From Spirogloea muscicola (Eukaryota > Streptophyta > Zygnematophyceae > Spirogloeales > Spirogloeaceae), in assembly GCA_009602725.1 (NCBI GenBank), contig WELB01000002.1:34467-59095 (forward strand): DNA of 24,629 nucleotides. The letters are read 5' to 3'. This document shows positions 1 through 10,060 of the stretch, one piece after another. Position 1 is the first letter of the stretch. Each line of letters opens with the position of its first letter. The notes beneath the pieces are model-generated. The model ran no database searches, had not been told where the DNA came from, and saw only the letters and a list, made by a program, of their open reading frames with translations. Both the position numbers and the translations under genes were made by a program.

Positions 1-991
1 CCACGTCTGCGATGAGCCGAGGCCCCCCGCCGAGCGCGCTGGCGACGAGGTCGGCGCGCCGGGTGTGGATGCGGCCATCCGCCCCAGCGGTAGGAGGCAT
101 TACGCTGGTGTTCTCGAGCGCCACCGCATAACCGGCCTCGACGAAGATGCCAAACATGGCATTTCGCAGCAGGTCGTGCGTTCCTGTCCGCTCCCCGCCC
201 CATGCGCACCTCAGCATGTGGGCTGCCAACGATGCCGCGTCGGAACCACGCTCGCCACACTCACACTGCTGTACCCCACTGAGGCAGGGGGGGTGGAGGC
301 CGAGGAGGCGGTGCACCGCCGTTCGGAAGGCGTCGTCCGGCATCCGAAGTGCGTCGTGGATCGGCAGGGCAGACAACCAGGCAGCCGCCCCTGGTGAGGA
401 CGCCGAGAGCAGCCGCGCGCGCCCCCGGAGGTCGTCCGGAGACAAAAGCCCCATCGCCGTGGAGAAAGAGGCCGCATCCATCTCCGCCATGAAGCGAGCT
501 TGGGCCCGGAGGTCGGCCGTGCGCGCGAGGTGCGCGAACGGGACGGCCCGCGGCCCCAGGGCAGGGTGATCTGCAAGCAGCGCATCCCTGGCAGAGCGGA
601 GAGCCGCCTGGAAGGGGTACGGGCCAGTCTCCACGTCCGCTGCCGCCTGCTCCAGAGGGCGACCTCCATGCCGGATGAAAGGCTGGGCCACCGACGACGC
701 AACCTGCGCCCAGCTCCCCAGATGTGCTGCCCGGCAGGCACGAGCCAGCGGACGGCAGCCCAGACCCCCGCGGCTCACAGGCAGGGAGGCCTGGTGCACG
801 GCAGCCGGCGTCGCCAGGAAGGCCGGGTGTTGGATCAGGGCCGCTGCGCTGGCGAGGATACCTGCATCAAAAGATGCATAGGCAGCCTGCGCCGCCGGGG
901 AGGGGGGTAGGGCTCGCGCCAGGTACTGAGGACGTTGGGCAATGCTTCGCGTCAGCATGGCGAGCCCCAGCTGCATGTCGCTGATGTCTAG
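1..991 (-). mobile_element. LINE (non-LTR retrotransposon) ORF2 C-terminal fragment, 5'-truncated
   Basis: The minus strand is open from an in-frame TAA at 992-994 down to the window edge, about 330 codons without a stop. Possible ATGs are at 976 and 958, but neither need be a real start. The protein is Ala/Arg/Leu-rich and has the layout of the region downstream of the reverse transcriptase domain in algal LINEs: an opening LTRSIAQRPQYLAR stretch, then a zinc-knuckle-like C-x-C-x12-H-x3-C near 180-260, then a GERTGTHDLLRNAMF block, and an RRADLV motif by the edge that resembles the start of the terminal nuclease-like domain. The polymerase core is absent, so the copy is 5'-truncated, as is common for LINEs. 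The 3' end lies outside the window. The family assignment rests on remembered patterns and on the two relatives at 1400-1920 and 12776-13260; no search was run. Confidence 0.72.
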
Positions 992-1399
992 TTAGCAGCC
1001 GCAAGTTTAAAAAGACTAGCTTCCGAAAAGTAGTCCCCTTAACGAGATGCCCAGATGGGTATGCCGGCAGCCTCTCTGTCATTTTTGCGACGTCGAGTGT
1101 CAGCTTGTCTGCAGCGAGCTCAGGCTCATGCGTTGCATCAGAAAGCTGGTCGAGCCTTGGCTGGTAGTTCAAGAGCTTGTCAATTGCCGTTCGGTATTCG
1201 AGCATCAGTTAGCGACCTCTATGTGCTGACTTATAGGTACTGAGCGGGTCGGCTTAGCAGCAAGTGACGTACATTTGTCAATGTGCTTGCCTCTGTACTT
1301 GGCCACACATGGCCTCCCCATCTCTTAACACACACCTTTTCCTTAACGAAAGCCAGAGCTGCAGCGAGCACGGCCAGCACGCAGGTCAAGGCGTGGGCA
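992..1399. other. Spacer between two LINE fragments
   Basis: No gene is recognised here. A 112-codon minus-strand frame (867-1205) overlaps the first LINE fragment in another frame and matches nothing I know. On the minus strand this stretch lies 3' of the second LINE copy and 5' of the first, so it may hold the 3' untranslated region of the second copy. Confidence 0.4.
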
Positions 1400-1920
1400 T
1401 GGACCGCTGGAGGACATGGACAGGTGCATGCGAAACACCTGCGCAAGCGAGCCAGCGGCGTTGAGGTAGGCCAGCTCACTCCGCCTGCGGGACACAGCAC
1501 GGCGCACGCAAACCGGGTCGACAGGTCTAGCAACTGAGACCCAAAAACGCCGTGCACGTCGATGGCCAGTAAAACGATTTCGTCCCCTTCCGAGTGGTCC
1601 GCATGAGTGGCCCCTTTGCCGCGAGCGACGTTCGCTGCAGCATGCCCAGCCTTCGAAGCAGAGACCCAAATTGGTGTGGTCAATCACATCTGTGGTGACC
1701 ACTGAAATATTGATGCGCGGGCATCGCCCGGCGTGGTGGCCACCATGTCGACTCTCCTCGTCTGGAGTCCATCAGGCCTCTGTATGATGGACATGATGGA
1801 CGTATATTCGATGGCCACTGTGTACCCTGCCTCCGTGCCAAACACTACATCCCTGAGCAGGTCGTGAGCATCCGTTCGCTCATGTCATACGCGAGCCCGT
1901 CAATGCGAAATGGCGTCGAT
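1400..1920 (-). mobile_element. Degenerate LINE ORF2 C-terminal fragment (second copy)
   Basis: From 1881 downward the minus strand reads ERTDAHDLLRDVVFG and continues to an RRVDMVATT stretch. This matches the first fragment's ERTGTHDLLRNAMFG and RRADLVAS blocks residue for residue at most positions. Near 1680-1700 the frame shifts. The next frame carries the expected end of the domain: a helical Ala-rich stretch, then IVLLAIDVHGVFGSQLLDL. A further frame carries NAAGSLAQVFRMHLSMS near 1410-1460. Stops lie upstream near 1885-1910. It is a dead copy of the same family, in the same orientation as the first fragment. Confidence 0.68.
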
Positions 1921-3216
1921 AAGTCTAGATGAAGACAAATGCTGACGTGCTAGCTTACGTGATACACAATCCAAACGAAGATGTTGACTACCTTGACCAG
2001 CTGACATGAAAGAGTCTGATAGGAGGCCAACAATTACAGTCGTTGTCAGTTGTCAAAGATCACAACACGTAAAGAAGCCAAGAACCATTGAAATCCGACT
2101 ACGTAGCATCCCCCCCCCTAACTGTCAGTCCTGGCACAGATTGAGCAGTTGGGTGAGTACCTATCTGAGCACGTCGTACAGAACCAGTCATGCTCTAGAA
2201 CAGAGTCATGGGGGGTACAAGCCAGTGTGCATGCCAACCTCTGTGGCAGTGAGAGCACACGAGCATTACATCGGCCCGATCTGAATACTCACAAACTTCA
2301 CAAGATAACTGCTCAGACACCCATTGGTTAGTGGGATTATGGTAGTATCAATATTGCTGAGGTGACAACGAGCAATATTCTGAATTTGATCACTGATGAT
2401 GCGGTTACATGGACCGTGAAGACAAACCACTCCTGAAGGGAGTTTCTCAACAACCTGAAGGAATGGAAGTCCGGTTGAGGAGTCCAATGCGTCCTGTGGG
2501 TTTGACCTTAACATACACCAAATCATCCAGCTTATGCTTCTTAGACTTGGCTTGTAAGAACCGTTACGGATTGTAGCATACCGGTGTGTGTCACGGTGTT
2601 GCGCAATACGCAGGTTATTCATGGCCATTGGCATATGCTTCTGAAAGAGCTTGCCCTACAGGGCAGCTGCAAGATGTAATTGAGGTTGCAGGGTTCACAA
2701 CCTAGTGCACAGTGCTCCTGAATGATAGAGACGCTTGCTTGATGCCTTCTGTGTCAGCTCAGGCCTAGATGATTGTGTTATGTCTATGTCAAGAAGATTT
2801 TGCTGTACTTGAATTCAGAGTCGCTTCAAATATCAGAATAAATTTATGTCACGCAAAGCCCATATGATCATGCTGCGCATGTTGCGCTGGCAATGACACC
2901 CTTTTAGCACCAAGTCAAGCTCATCCCATGCCCTTGCACTGCCCCGCGAACTTGTGCGTGCCAAGGGCACTAACGGCAGAGACTGCTTGGGCAAATTGCT
3001 ACATAGACCAGCACAGCATAAGGGCCACAAGATGGCGCATCTGAAGAAGCAACCAAAGCTAGGCAGCAGCTAGGCAGCAGCTAGGCACTCTCCCGCTCAT
3101 CTTCTGCTTTCACCAAAGCTGCTGGGAATCTGCTATCCACTGTGACAGGAGGGCAGCAGTGCCCATGCTGACGAGCTGCCGTTGGCACAGACTGAATCCG
3201 CAGGCACGCTCCATTT
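1921..3216. other. Intergenic stretch without a recognised gene
   Basis: This lies between the second LINE fragment and the 3' end of pyruvate kinase. Frames here are short, interrupted and unlike any family I recognise, including a 122-codon minus-strand frame at 2266-2634. It contains a C8 run near 2110-2117 and a short tandem repeat at 3057-3086. It presumably includes the pyruvate kinase 3' UTR. Confidence 0.5.
3057..3086. repeat. 11-bp tandem repeat, about 2.7 units
   Basis: The unit AGCTAGGCAGC is repeated head to tail with a partial third unit. It lies about 130 bp beyond the pyruvate kinase stop codon. No function is inferred. Confidence 0.8.
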
Positions 3217-6200
3217 TTAACGCTCAATGTCGAGAATTTTTACCACGGCATGATCACCAAGCTTCTGCATGACAACCACCTGGTCACCAGCCTTGATAAT
3301 ACCCGCTGCCTTGCCTGCACCAGCTTGCAACATGTTCGCAAGCTCAGTCATGCTATTGAGCAATAGGATGTCAACGCCTTCACAGAGGCCTTGAAATTGG
3401 TAGATTCATTTTGCAACAAGGTATTGGCAATCACAAATTACGGGACACTGAGGAACAGGGTTTATAGCAGAGGATGTTTTGGATTGACGGCTATGTAGGT
3501 ACGTCAGGAAAACCGCCCAAGATCAACTTGTCACAGAACATTTGTCACATGCCCACTCTCCAACGAACTAACATTACTACATGAAGCAGGCGCCCATCAG
3601 GCTGTTATAGAAGAGCTCCATGCTTGTGTGCCTGCAGGCTCTGATAAGAACGTGCAAGTATGCAGTAAGACGTCATGCACATGCAACAAAGTTATTACAG
3701 GCACACCTGCATCCAAGGCATAAGTAAGGATGCTCTCATTGGAGCCGCCAGTGCCACTTGCATCGCTTCCGAGTGCAGAGCTTGCATAATCAAGTCCTCC
3801 ACGCAAGGAGCCCGAGCCAGTCCTGGCAAGACAGATCAGGTGCAGATCACTGACTGTAAGTAGAAGCTGGGGAGCTTCATGGAGTGCCCATCATATAACT
3901 GGTGATAGAAGCTCTAGACTGAAGGTCATAAGGGTATCTGCTTGCAGAGGAGCAACATGGCAGGCAGGTGCCATACACATTAGCAACATATGGTGGATAC
4001 CAGTGTTGCACCAGAGTCATGCCTATTAGCACTTCTTGCTCACCAATACGTAACTTGGAGGGGAGAGGTACCTGTTGAAAGAGACAGAACTGCTGTCTTT
4101 GGCTATTGTCAAGTCCTCAGCAGAGTCACGGTGAGCAAAGCTCCGAATGGTGGTCGATGAAGAGCCCGACTGCAAAGAGTAAACGCAATGAGTGGCAAAA
4201 CCTCTGGAATTGGTCATCTAGTCCACTTGAAGAACATGTTGGTGAATGGAGGATTGGCTTCGATAATTCCCGCCCAAGATTGTGATCATGGGGCTTAATT
4301 CTCTGTTTGAAAGACAAGTTGCTGGCTTGCAGTAATTCACTTCCCTATGCAAGTGAACATAATGCTGTAATACTAGCAATTCAGAATGTCTATGCTGTTG
4401 TACACAAAGTCCCTTAACGATGTGCCATATTTGCAATAGAGACTCACCGAGTGCCTTGGATCAGCAAGCATTGGGAAAAGCCCTCGGACAGCTAAGCATT
4501 GGTTTGCCTTGCAGGATCACAATTGAAAAGCCAAAGACCACCTCAGAAATGTGATGTCCCTATCTTAATGGACTAGTAATACATACAGTACTTCTGTATG
4601 CGGGACATGACAATAGCTGCATTCTCAAGGGCACAAGCGATGACATGGAACGAGATGTAGACCTCAGTGAGCAACTCAGAAGATAGCAGTAATGCAAGAT
4701 TAATCAGCATCTCCCAATTTAGCTTGTTCTAAACCAGCCAATCAGTACAAACCCTACAAGAGGACCTTAACCAAGCAAGATCGTCTCAGTGATTTGTATA
4801 CATACATGATAAGCTCCTGAAAATGTCCAGGTCAACTGATTGGTGGTCAGTCGAGGAATGACGACAACCAGCACTGGCATGCTTGGCCGATACTTGGCTA
4901 TAAGCCTGGCACAGGAACAGCCCAAAAAAGAGAATTCTCAACATGGCAGGCGGTTAGCAGTAACTCAAGATGAGTTTGTTGAGAAGACTATACAAGTGAA
5001 GATTACACAACTGTTGGCTACTGCAACTGTTGGCTACTGCATGCTTGCACTCTTCAGTTTTGAAGGTACACAAAAGGTTTGAGCTTGCTTCATGCTGGAG
5101 TCTTTGTCCACACGGGAGGCAACAGAAATGCAAAGCTCTGCTGGAGATAGTCTATCACCTGGGAGCTCGACCACTGGTTGTGAAGACGACAATTGTAGGT
5201 GCTCCAACTTTAGTTGCAGCTCTGACCTGCAGTACCGTACATTCTTATGAAGACTGTGCTTGTGTAACATGCTAAAATATGAGAGCTATCAGAGATAGAG
5301 AGCGGAATTAAGAATGTAAAGATGATAGAAAGTCAGTCAAAACTAAGGTTCCAAGACAGAGGTTGTGGGACATCTGGGAAAGCACACCGCTGATGAGGCT
5401 ATTGATTCCAAATGGCTCATGGGTTCGCCCACAAACTTGACAGTCTTCTTAAAGAAGAGCTCGTGATTGTACACCTTTTCAGCCTGCAGATTCCATGACA
5501 CAAACCAAAGATTCCATCTGTTTGTCTTATGGAGCATGAACACCTGTGCATAATTACCAATTCAGTCTAGTCTACAGCTTGCTCCACCGCACAGTCATCA
5601 AGCATCTATCATGTGGTGAAATTGAGGGAATCCAAGTCAATCCTGGTTGTCTAAGATGGCTGCAGTCTTTGCCATGCCTCTCTATGGAGAAAGAAAGCTG
5701 CATCATCAGGCAGCATCGACTAGATGCATGCTCAATATGAAAATTAGCATGAAAAAGATTGGTTAGATTGTCACCTCCTGGCAGATTCTGCGTACAGTCC
5801 CAACTGTCTCCACAGGATACAAACCCCGGAGCGTTTCAGCTCCAAGCATAACTCCATCAGCTCCTAAAGAGGAAAGAGTGCACCAGAGGTAACAAGCTCA
5901 AGAAGGACATGAGTGAGAGATTGTGCAGGGGAGAAAATTACTTGTGTTAGAGGCAACAATCACAGTCTTATGCACCTGCAGAAAAGACTGTGCCATATTA
6001 AATGTGGCAGCGTGACTCGTGATAGCGCGCTACTTAGCTCCAAGATTGGCTTCAGACAAGGATTCAAGTTTTATAGTGATAGAGGCATTTTCATGGTCTC
6101 TATCTTCCATGGCACAAGTATCTATATCTGCACGTTGACTAAGATTTCAGCCCTGGCATTGTGTTAGTCGGATAGTCAAGACAAATTCAAGACATCACTG

Positions 6201-8738
6201 CATGTACCATCTAGCACAGCATTGGCGATATCTGTAGCCTCAGCTCGAGTGGGTCGCGGAGTATCTGTCATGCTGTCCACCACTCGCGTAACAATTGCAG
6301 GCTTTCCAGCCATATTGCACTTGTAGAGAGCTGCCTTTTGGAGAAGAAATACCTGCAGCACAACAATCACGGAGAGGTCATACTTTATTCTTGATGTTAC
6401 CCTCTGATAGAGCTCTAGTGGAGCAAACAATTTGACTGCAGGCTGCGCAAAGTCAGCTAACAAAGCAAATAATAATTCGCATCACTACTTCATGATCGGA
6501 AGATGTCAACTTAACATGCAAATTTTAAGAATGTCCATACTGCCATCAGGCTGTTGACTTGGTGACATCAAGAATACAGAAGCTGAAAGAAATGTAGCCT
6601 ACTTTCTCAGCGGGCAGATCAATGCCAAGGTTTCCTCGCGAAAGAATTATTCCATTTGCTTCTGCAAGAATCTCATCAAAGTTGACCAATCCCTGCAAAC
6701 ATAACAGCACTCAACGCTCATGTCCAATTTGCTGCCCATGGAGTGCCGACGCTCTACATGCACTTTCCATCAAATTTTTGTATCCCTTTGCAGCCACAAC
6801 ACATGCAGACGCAAAAGCTTGCCCTGATCAAGAGCACAGATTCGCAATTGCGAAGCCTATGTAACAATGCAGTAATCGCAGGTGACTACTAGTCATCAGA
6901 TGCATACCTCCGTGTTTTCGACCTTGGCGAATATGTGCGTGTGCGCCAATCCAACAGAGTTCAGGAAGGATCTGGCCTGAGCAACAACAAAGGTGTAAGC
7001 CACAAATGATGAGCAAGTAGACAGTAAATTTACACAACAACAGCATAGGGTACCATGTATAGCAATTTGCATTTAGAGATTGTGTGCACCTGAAGAAATT
7101 CAGAATCGCATGGTCAGACCCTTAACACCTCGCAGTGACGACTGAGAGAGCACAAGGACTCACAGTTCGGACGTCCTCCGCATGTCTTGTGAACGAAAGG
7201 GAAAGAAAGTCGATGCTATTTCGCCCTCCCCAACCACTGATAATCTGGCATTCAAGTAAGCCATGTAAATCTATGATATACTCATGCAATGGCTTGCAGT
7301 GAGAATTGATAGATACACACGTAAGCGTGTCGTACCTTCTTGTCTGCCTCACTCAAAGTGGGCATAGAAATCTTGACTTCCGCTGCATGTGCAGTGAAAA
7401 GGCTTCCCGTCAAGATTGCGCTGTTCTTAATGTGACAGATAACATCTCCATCCTTTGTCTCTACCACCTGTCACAAGCACGACACACTGATGACAAGCCT
7501 GTCATGCCTGCCTTGCCTCTGGCTGTTGAGCAGACTGTTGAAAACCACAATGTTGTTAGTGAGCAGCTAAATTACTTATGACCAGCCATTTCGTACTCAA
7601 GTCTTACATCAAGCCAGACGGAGGTTGTCTCGCTGCCAGTAAAGAGATATTGACCAACGAAGATGGTGTCTCCAGGTTTGACAGCCTGCAGGAGGATATG
7701 AAATTGCGTGCAATGGGTAAAATGTCTGGAGTCACATAACAAGACACAAGCAATGCCATCAATCTTGATGCTGCAAGGGTGGAGCATGACTTACATCGGC
7801 AAGTCCTTTGAAATTAGTGGGCAAGAAGTTGGATGATGCCTCAGCGTCCAAGTTTGGCGTGAGTGTCACCCTCTCACCATGGACTAGAGAAATCTCATTC
7901 TCACTGCTGTTCATAATTTGCAGTTCTGGGCCCACCGTGTCCAGCATGACCTGAATATGCAGCCTCGGCGAAGGTCAGTTCAGCTCGGTTGTCGTCTTTC
8001 AGCTTGTTCACAACATTTTCAGCAAAATCAAAACTTCTGCTCCAGACTTTCACACCACAGCATCGTTCCATTTTCAAGGGAAAGGTATGCATAAATATTG
8101 GTGCAATAAGACATTGACCACTTTGTCTACGTATGTAAACGGATAGTACTTTGACCTAATTCCATAGCACCTCAGATCTGTACAAAGTGGAGTTTGTATC
8201 CACAGAGCACTTACTGCACAGAGTTTCCGGGTGGCTTTTACGGCCTTCTTCAGGTTGTCAAGTGTTTCCTGGTGATACTTTGTATCTCCTTGTGAGAAGT
8301 CAAATCTTGCAACTGAAGAGAAAGTGGTGGGACGGAGATGTTGTCAATGTCAGAAAGTTGGGCATATAATTTCTCCTCCTCAAAGTCCTCAACTCCGTAA
8401 CAGAAGCAAGATAGAAGATGGAGGACAGTTGAAACATTGGTTGCTACAGAGCAGTGAGTGCAGAGATGCATTGGAGAACAGAACAGTGGAACCATGTGTC
8501 CAAGAAGGCATTATACAGCACCAAATCCTTGCATTCTGTGGCTTGCCAGTGGAACAAGCACACAATTGTTGCTGTGACTGCACTGTCGATCAAAGAAATC
8601 TGCAAGTTCTACAGTGCTATAGTGCCCACAGATGAATTCACCTGACATGCCATTGGTCAAGAGTTCCTCAAGAACGTCCTGAGACCTTGACTGATTCCCA
8701 AGGGTCCCAATGATCTTCGTCAATGAGGATGGCGTAGA
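3217..8738 (-). CDS. PK: Pyruvate kinase, plant cytosolic clade (17 exons; first exon not found)
   Basis: It converts phosphoenolpyruvate and ADP to pyruvate and ATP, the last step of glycolysis, probably in the cytosol. Exons in order are 8642-8738, 8215-8312, 7795-7950, 7608-7685, 7336-7467, 7164-7244, 6908-6976, 6603-6692, 6208-6352, 5775-5863, 5388-5483, 5159-5226, 4806-4905, 4448-4507, 4072-4169, 3707-3822 and 3217-3323 (stop). All junctions are GT-AG; the joined frame is 1,680 nt, 559 codons plus stop. Landmarks: [27 protein letters not shown] (cation/substrate site); [20 protein letters not shown] in the B domain; [10 protein letters not shown] with the catalytic Lys; [46 protein letters not shown]; and a C-terminal [24 protein letters not shown] in place of ARGDLG is normal in this plant clade. 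Family proteins have some 20-30 more N-terminal residues, so exon 1 and the ATG lie upstream, perhaps within 8.8-9.1 kb. A Ser/Gly-rich insertion is encoded at 3707-4169. Confidence 0.95.
3707..4169 (-). other. Ser/Gly-rich insertion in pyruvate kinase C domain (two exons)
   Basis: Exons 4072-4169 and 3707-3822 encode about 60 residues rich in Ser, Gly, Thr and Ala, between the conserved ADPRHS and the conserved [11 protein letters not shown]. Plant cytosolic enzymes have only a few residues there. Both exons keep frame and have GT-AG borders: TTTGCAG before 4169, GTACCT after 4072, GCCAG before 3822 and GTGTGC after 3707. The second exon also carries the [11 protein letters not shown] block, which supports it as a real exon. 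The first is supported only by frame and splice sites. Confidence 0.65.
5011..5042. repeat. 16-bp direct tandem repeat in a pyruvate kinase intron
   Basis: CTGTTGGCTACTGCAA is followed directly by the same sequence with one changed base. It lies in the intron between exons 5159-5226 and 4806-4905. It is a simple local duplication. Confidence 0.8.
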
Positions 8739-9822
8739 CTGCAGAAAGGATAGGTGACAGGCATCATGAGCAATTTGCTTGCCCTGAATCAGGGGGTTTG
8801 GACTGGGTAGCCCAACATACAGTGCTTTGGTCTGGTGGTCAGAAAGCTGTGACCGACCAACTTTACATTGGGTCTGTGGAACAGGGCTTTAAGGCCCTGT
8901 TTAGCTACAGTTCCTGTCATCCTCCTCACTGCCAACCTCCTCAAGAATTGCAAGTGATACCTGGGTACAGCATGCACCTTGAATTTGTGCTTGAAAACGC
9001 CCTCAGCCTCTGTCGTGCTTGAAGGAGGGGTTGCGGATGCTGATGGCACTTGCATCTCCTGGGTACACATTGCAAGCCCGATATTGATCAATGGTAGCAA
9101 TACCATTTCCCCAGCATAATCTTGCTGCTGCCCTGCAGAGTACAGGTCACAATCATGACAAATACAGCTCTACAGTGATGCCCACAGCGAGAAACTCTGC
9201 CTGCTATGATGTATATCTGCACAAGGTCTAGCCCCAGCGGCCGGCAGAGGTAGTGTTTTTGCTTGGATGAAACTTGTGCTTGTCATAAGAAGGGGGAGGA
9301 ACAAGGTCTCCGCAAGCTACACTAAGAAGAGGCTGTGAAGAAGACCTCGATCATATCACTTACCTCCTTGGACGACTCTAAGATTGATGCAAGCTTCACA
9401 GGTTCCTGAAGTAGCAGGTGGCTCGCCTGCCAATATGGACAAGGCCACATCAATGCTCCTCAGTGAGAATGAGTAGCTGGTCAGTCAGCTCCTGCTAAGC
9501 CTGGGAGCCAGAAGAGCTTGCACCCGATTACGCTAACAGCTGCTTGCCACTGGGCGTGTCAGATTGGCGGGCATTTCCTGATCAGACACAGGATGCAGCT
9601 GCGGCCCAGAAGAAGTTTCCTGCTGATGACTACGACTAAATAGACAAGTGCAGGCTTCACAAAATCACGGCAAAGCGTGCTACTTCATGCCTTTACTCGT
9701 TAGCAAGCGCAAAGCTGCGCCTGGAGCTCAGACGGGTGTATCCAGCACAGACGAGCTCCTGTGAGTGGCACGATGCACAAGCTAACCGAGCCGCAGGGAG
9801 GAGGTGAGCTTCTAGCTGTGGC
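8739..9822. other. Region upstream of pyruvate kinase; no resolved gene
   Basis: This should contain the missing first exon and promoter of pyruvate kinase on the minus strand. A candidate frame with two ATGs runs on the minus strand at 8789-9106, but I see no family-specific N-terminal motif, so I do not assign it. An 8-bp inverted repeat (AACAGGGC, 6-nt loop, GCCCTGTT) lies at 8880-8901. Nothing is recognised at 9107-9822. Confidence 0.4.
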
Positions 9823-9840
9823 TTGCGTACATTGTACGCC

Positions 9841-10059
9841 ATGGCTGGCCGTCGGCTCCGGAGCGAGCTGTGCGGTGTGCTGAGCGCCTGTTCGGAGCTC
9901 CGCCGAGCGACCGAGGCCGCCGCTCAGATCACCAATACAATCACTGCCGACGATTGCAGCTCGAGCGGTGGGAAAGAGCGGCGAGCTGCCCCGCAGCAGG
10001 CGCGGCTCCACTGCCGCGTCTCAGGCGCGGCCCTCGCCCGGCGGCGACGGCGGCGGCGT
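9841..10059 (+). CDS. Unidentified N-terminal-looking ORF, cut by the n at 10060
   Basis: A plus-strand ATG at 9841 opens a frame beginning MAGRRLRSELCGVLSACSEL. It continues as a plausible helical Ala/Arg/Thr stretch, becomes Arg-rich, and runs into the n at 10060. I recognise no family. A possible splice donor (GTGGGA after CTCGAGCG) lies near 9969. It could be the first exon of a gene whose remainder was lost at the gap, or a chance frame in GC-rich DNA. It does not resemble the start of SPIKE1 as I know it from plants. Confidence 0.25.
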
Positions 10060-10060
10060 N
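10060..10060. other. Single n, probable collapsed assembly gap
   Basis: The n follows a GCGGCGGCGT run. The base after it is the first base of a clean SPIKE1 exon (DQWKRRSILQ), and the roughly 1,600 or more upstream residues of that protein are nowhere before it. One missing base cannot explain this. Confidence 0.6.

Noticed and set aside
4042-4071. A candidate pyruvate kinase exon reading [10 protein letters not shown], resembling the KYRP..PVL block
   Set aside because: The true block ([19 protein letters not shown]) was found at 4806-4905 with exact phase and splice sites, so this is chance.
8789-9106. A minus-strand ORF as exon 1 of pyruvate kinase
   Set aside because: It ends in a stop before reaching 8738, is in another frame, and has no family N-terminal motif; an internal splice is possible but unsupported.
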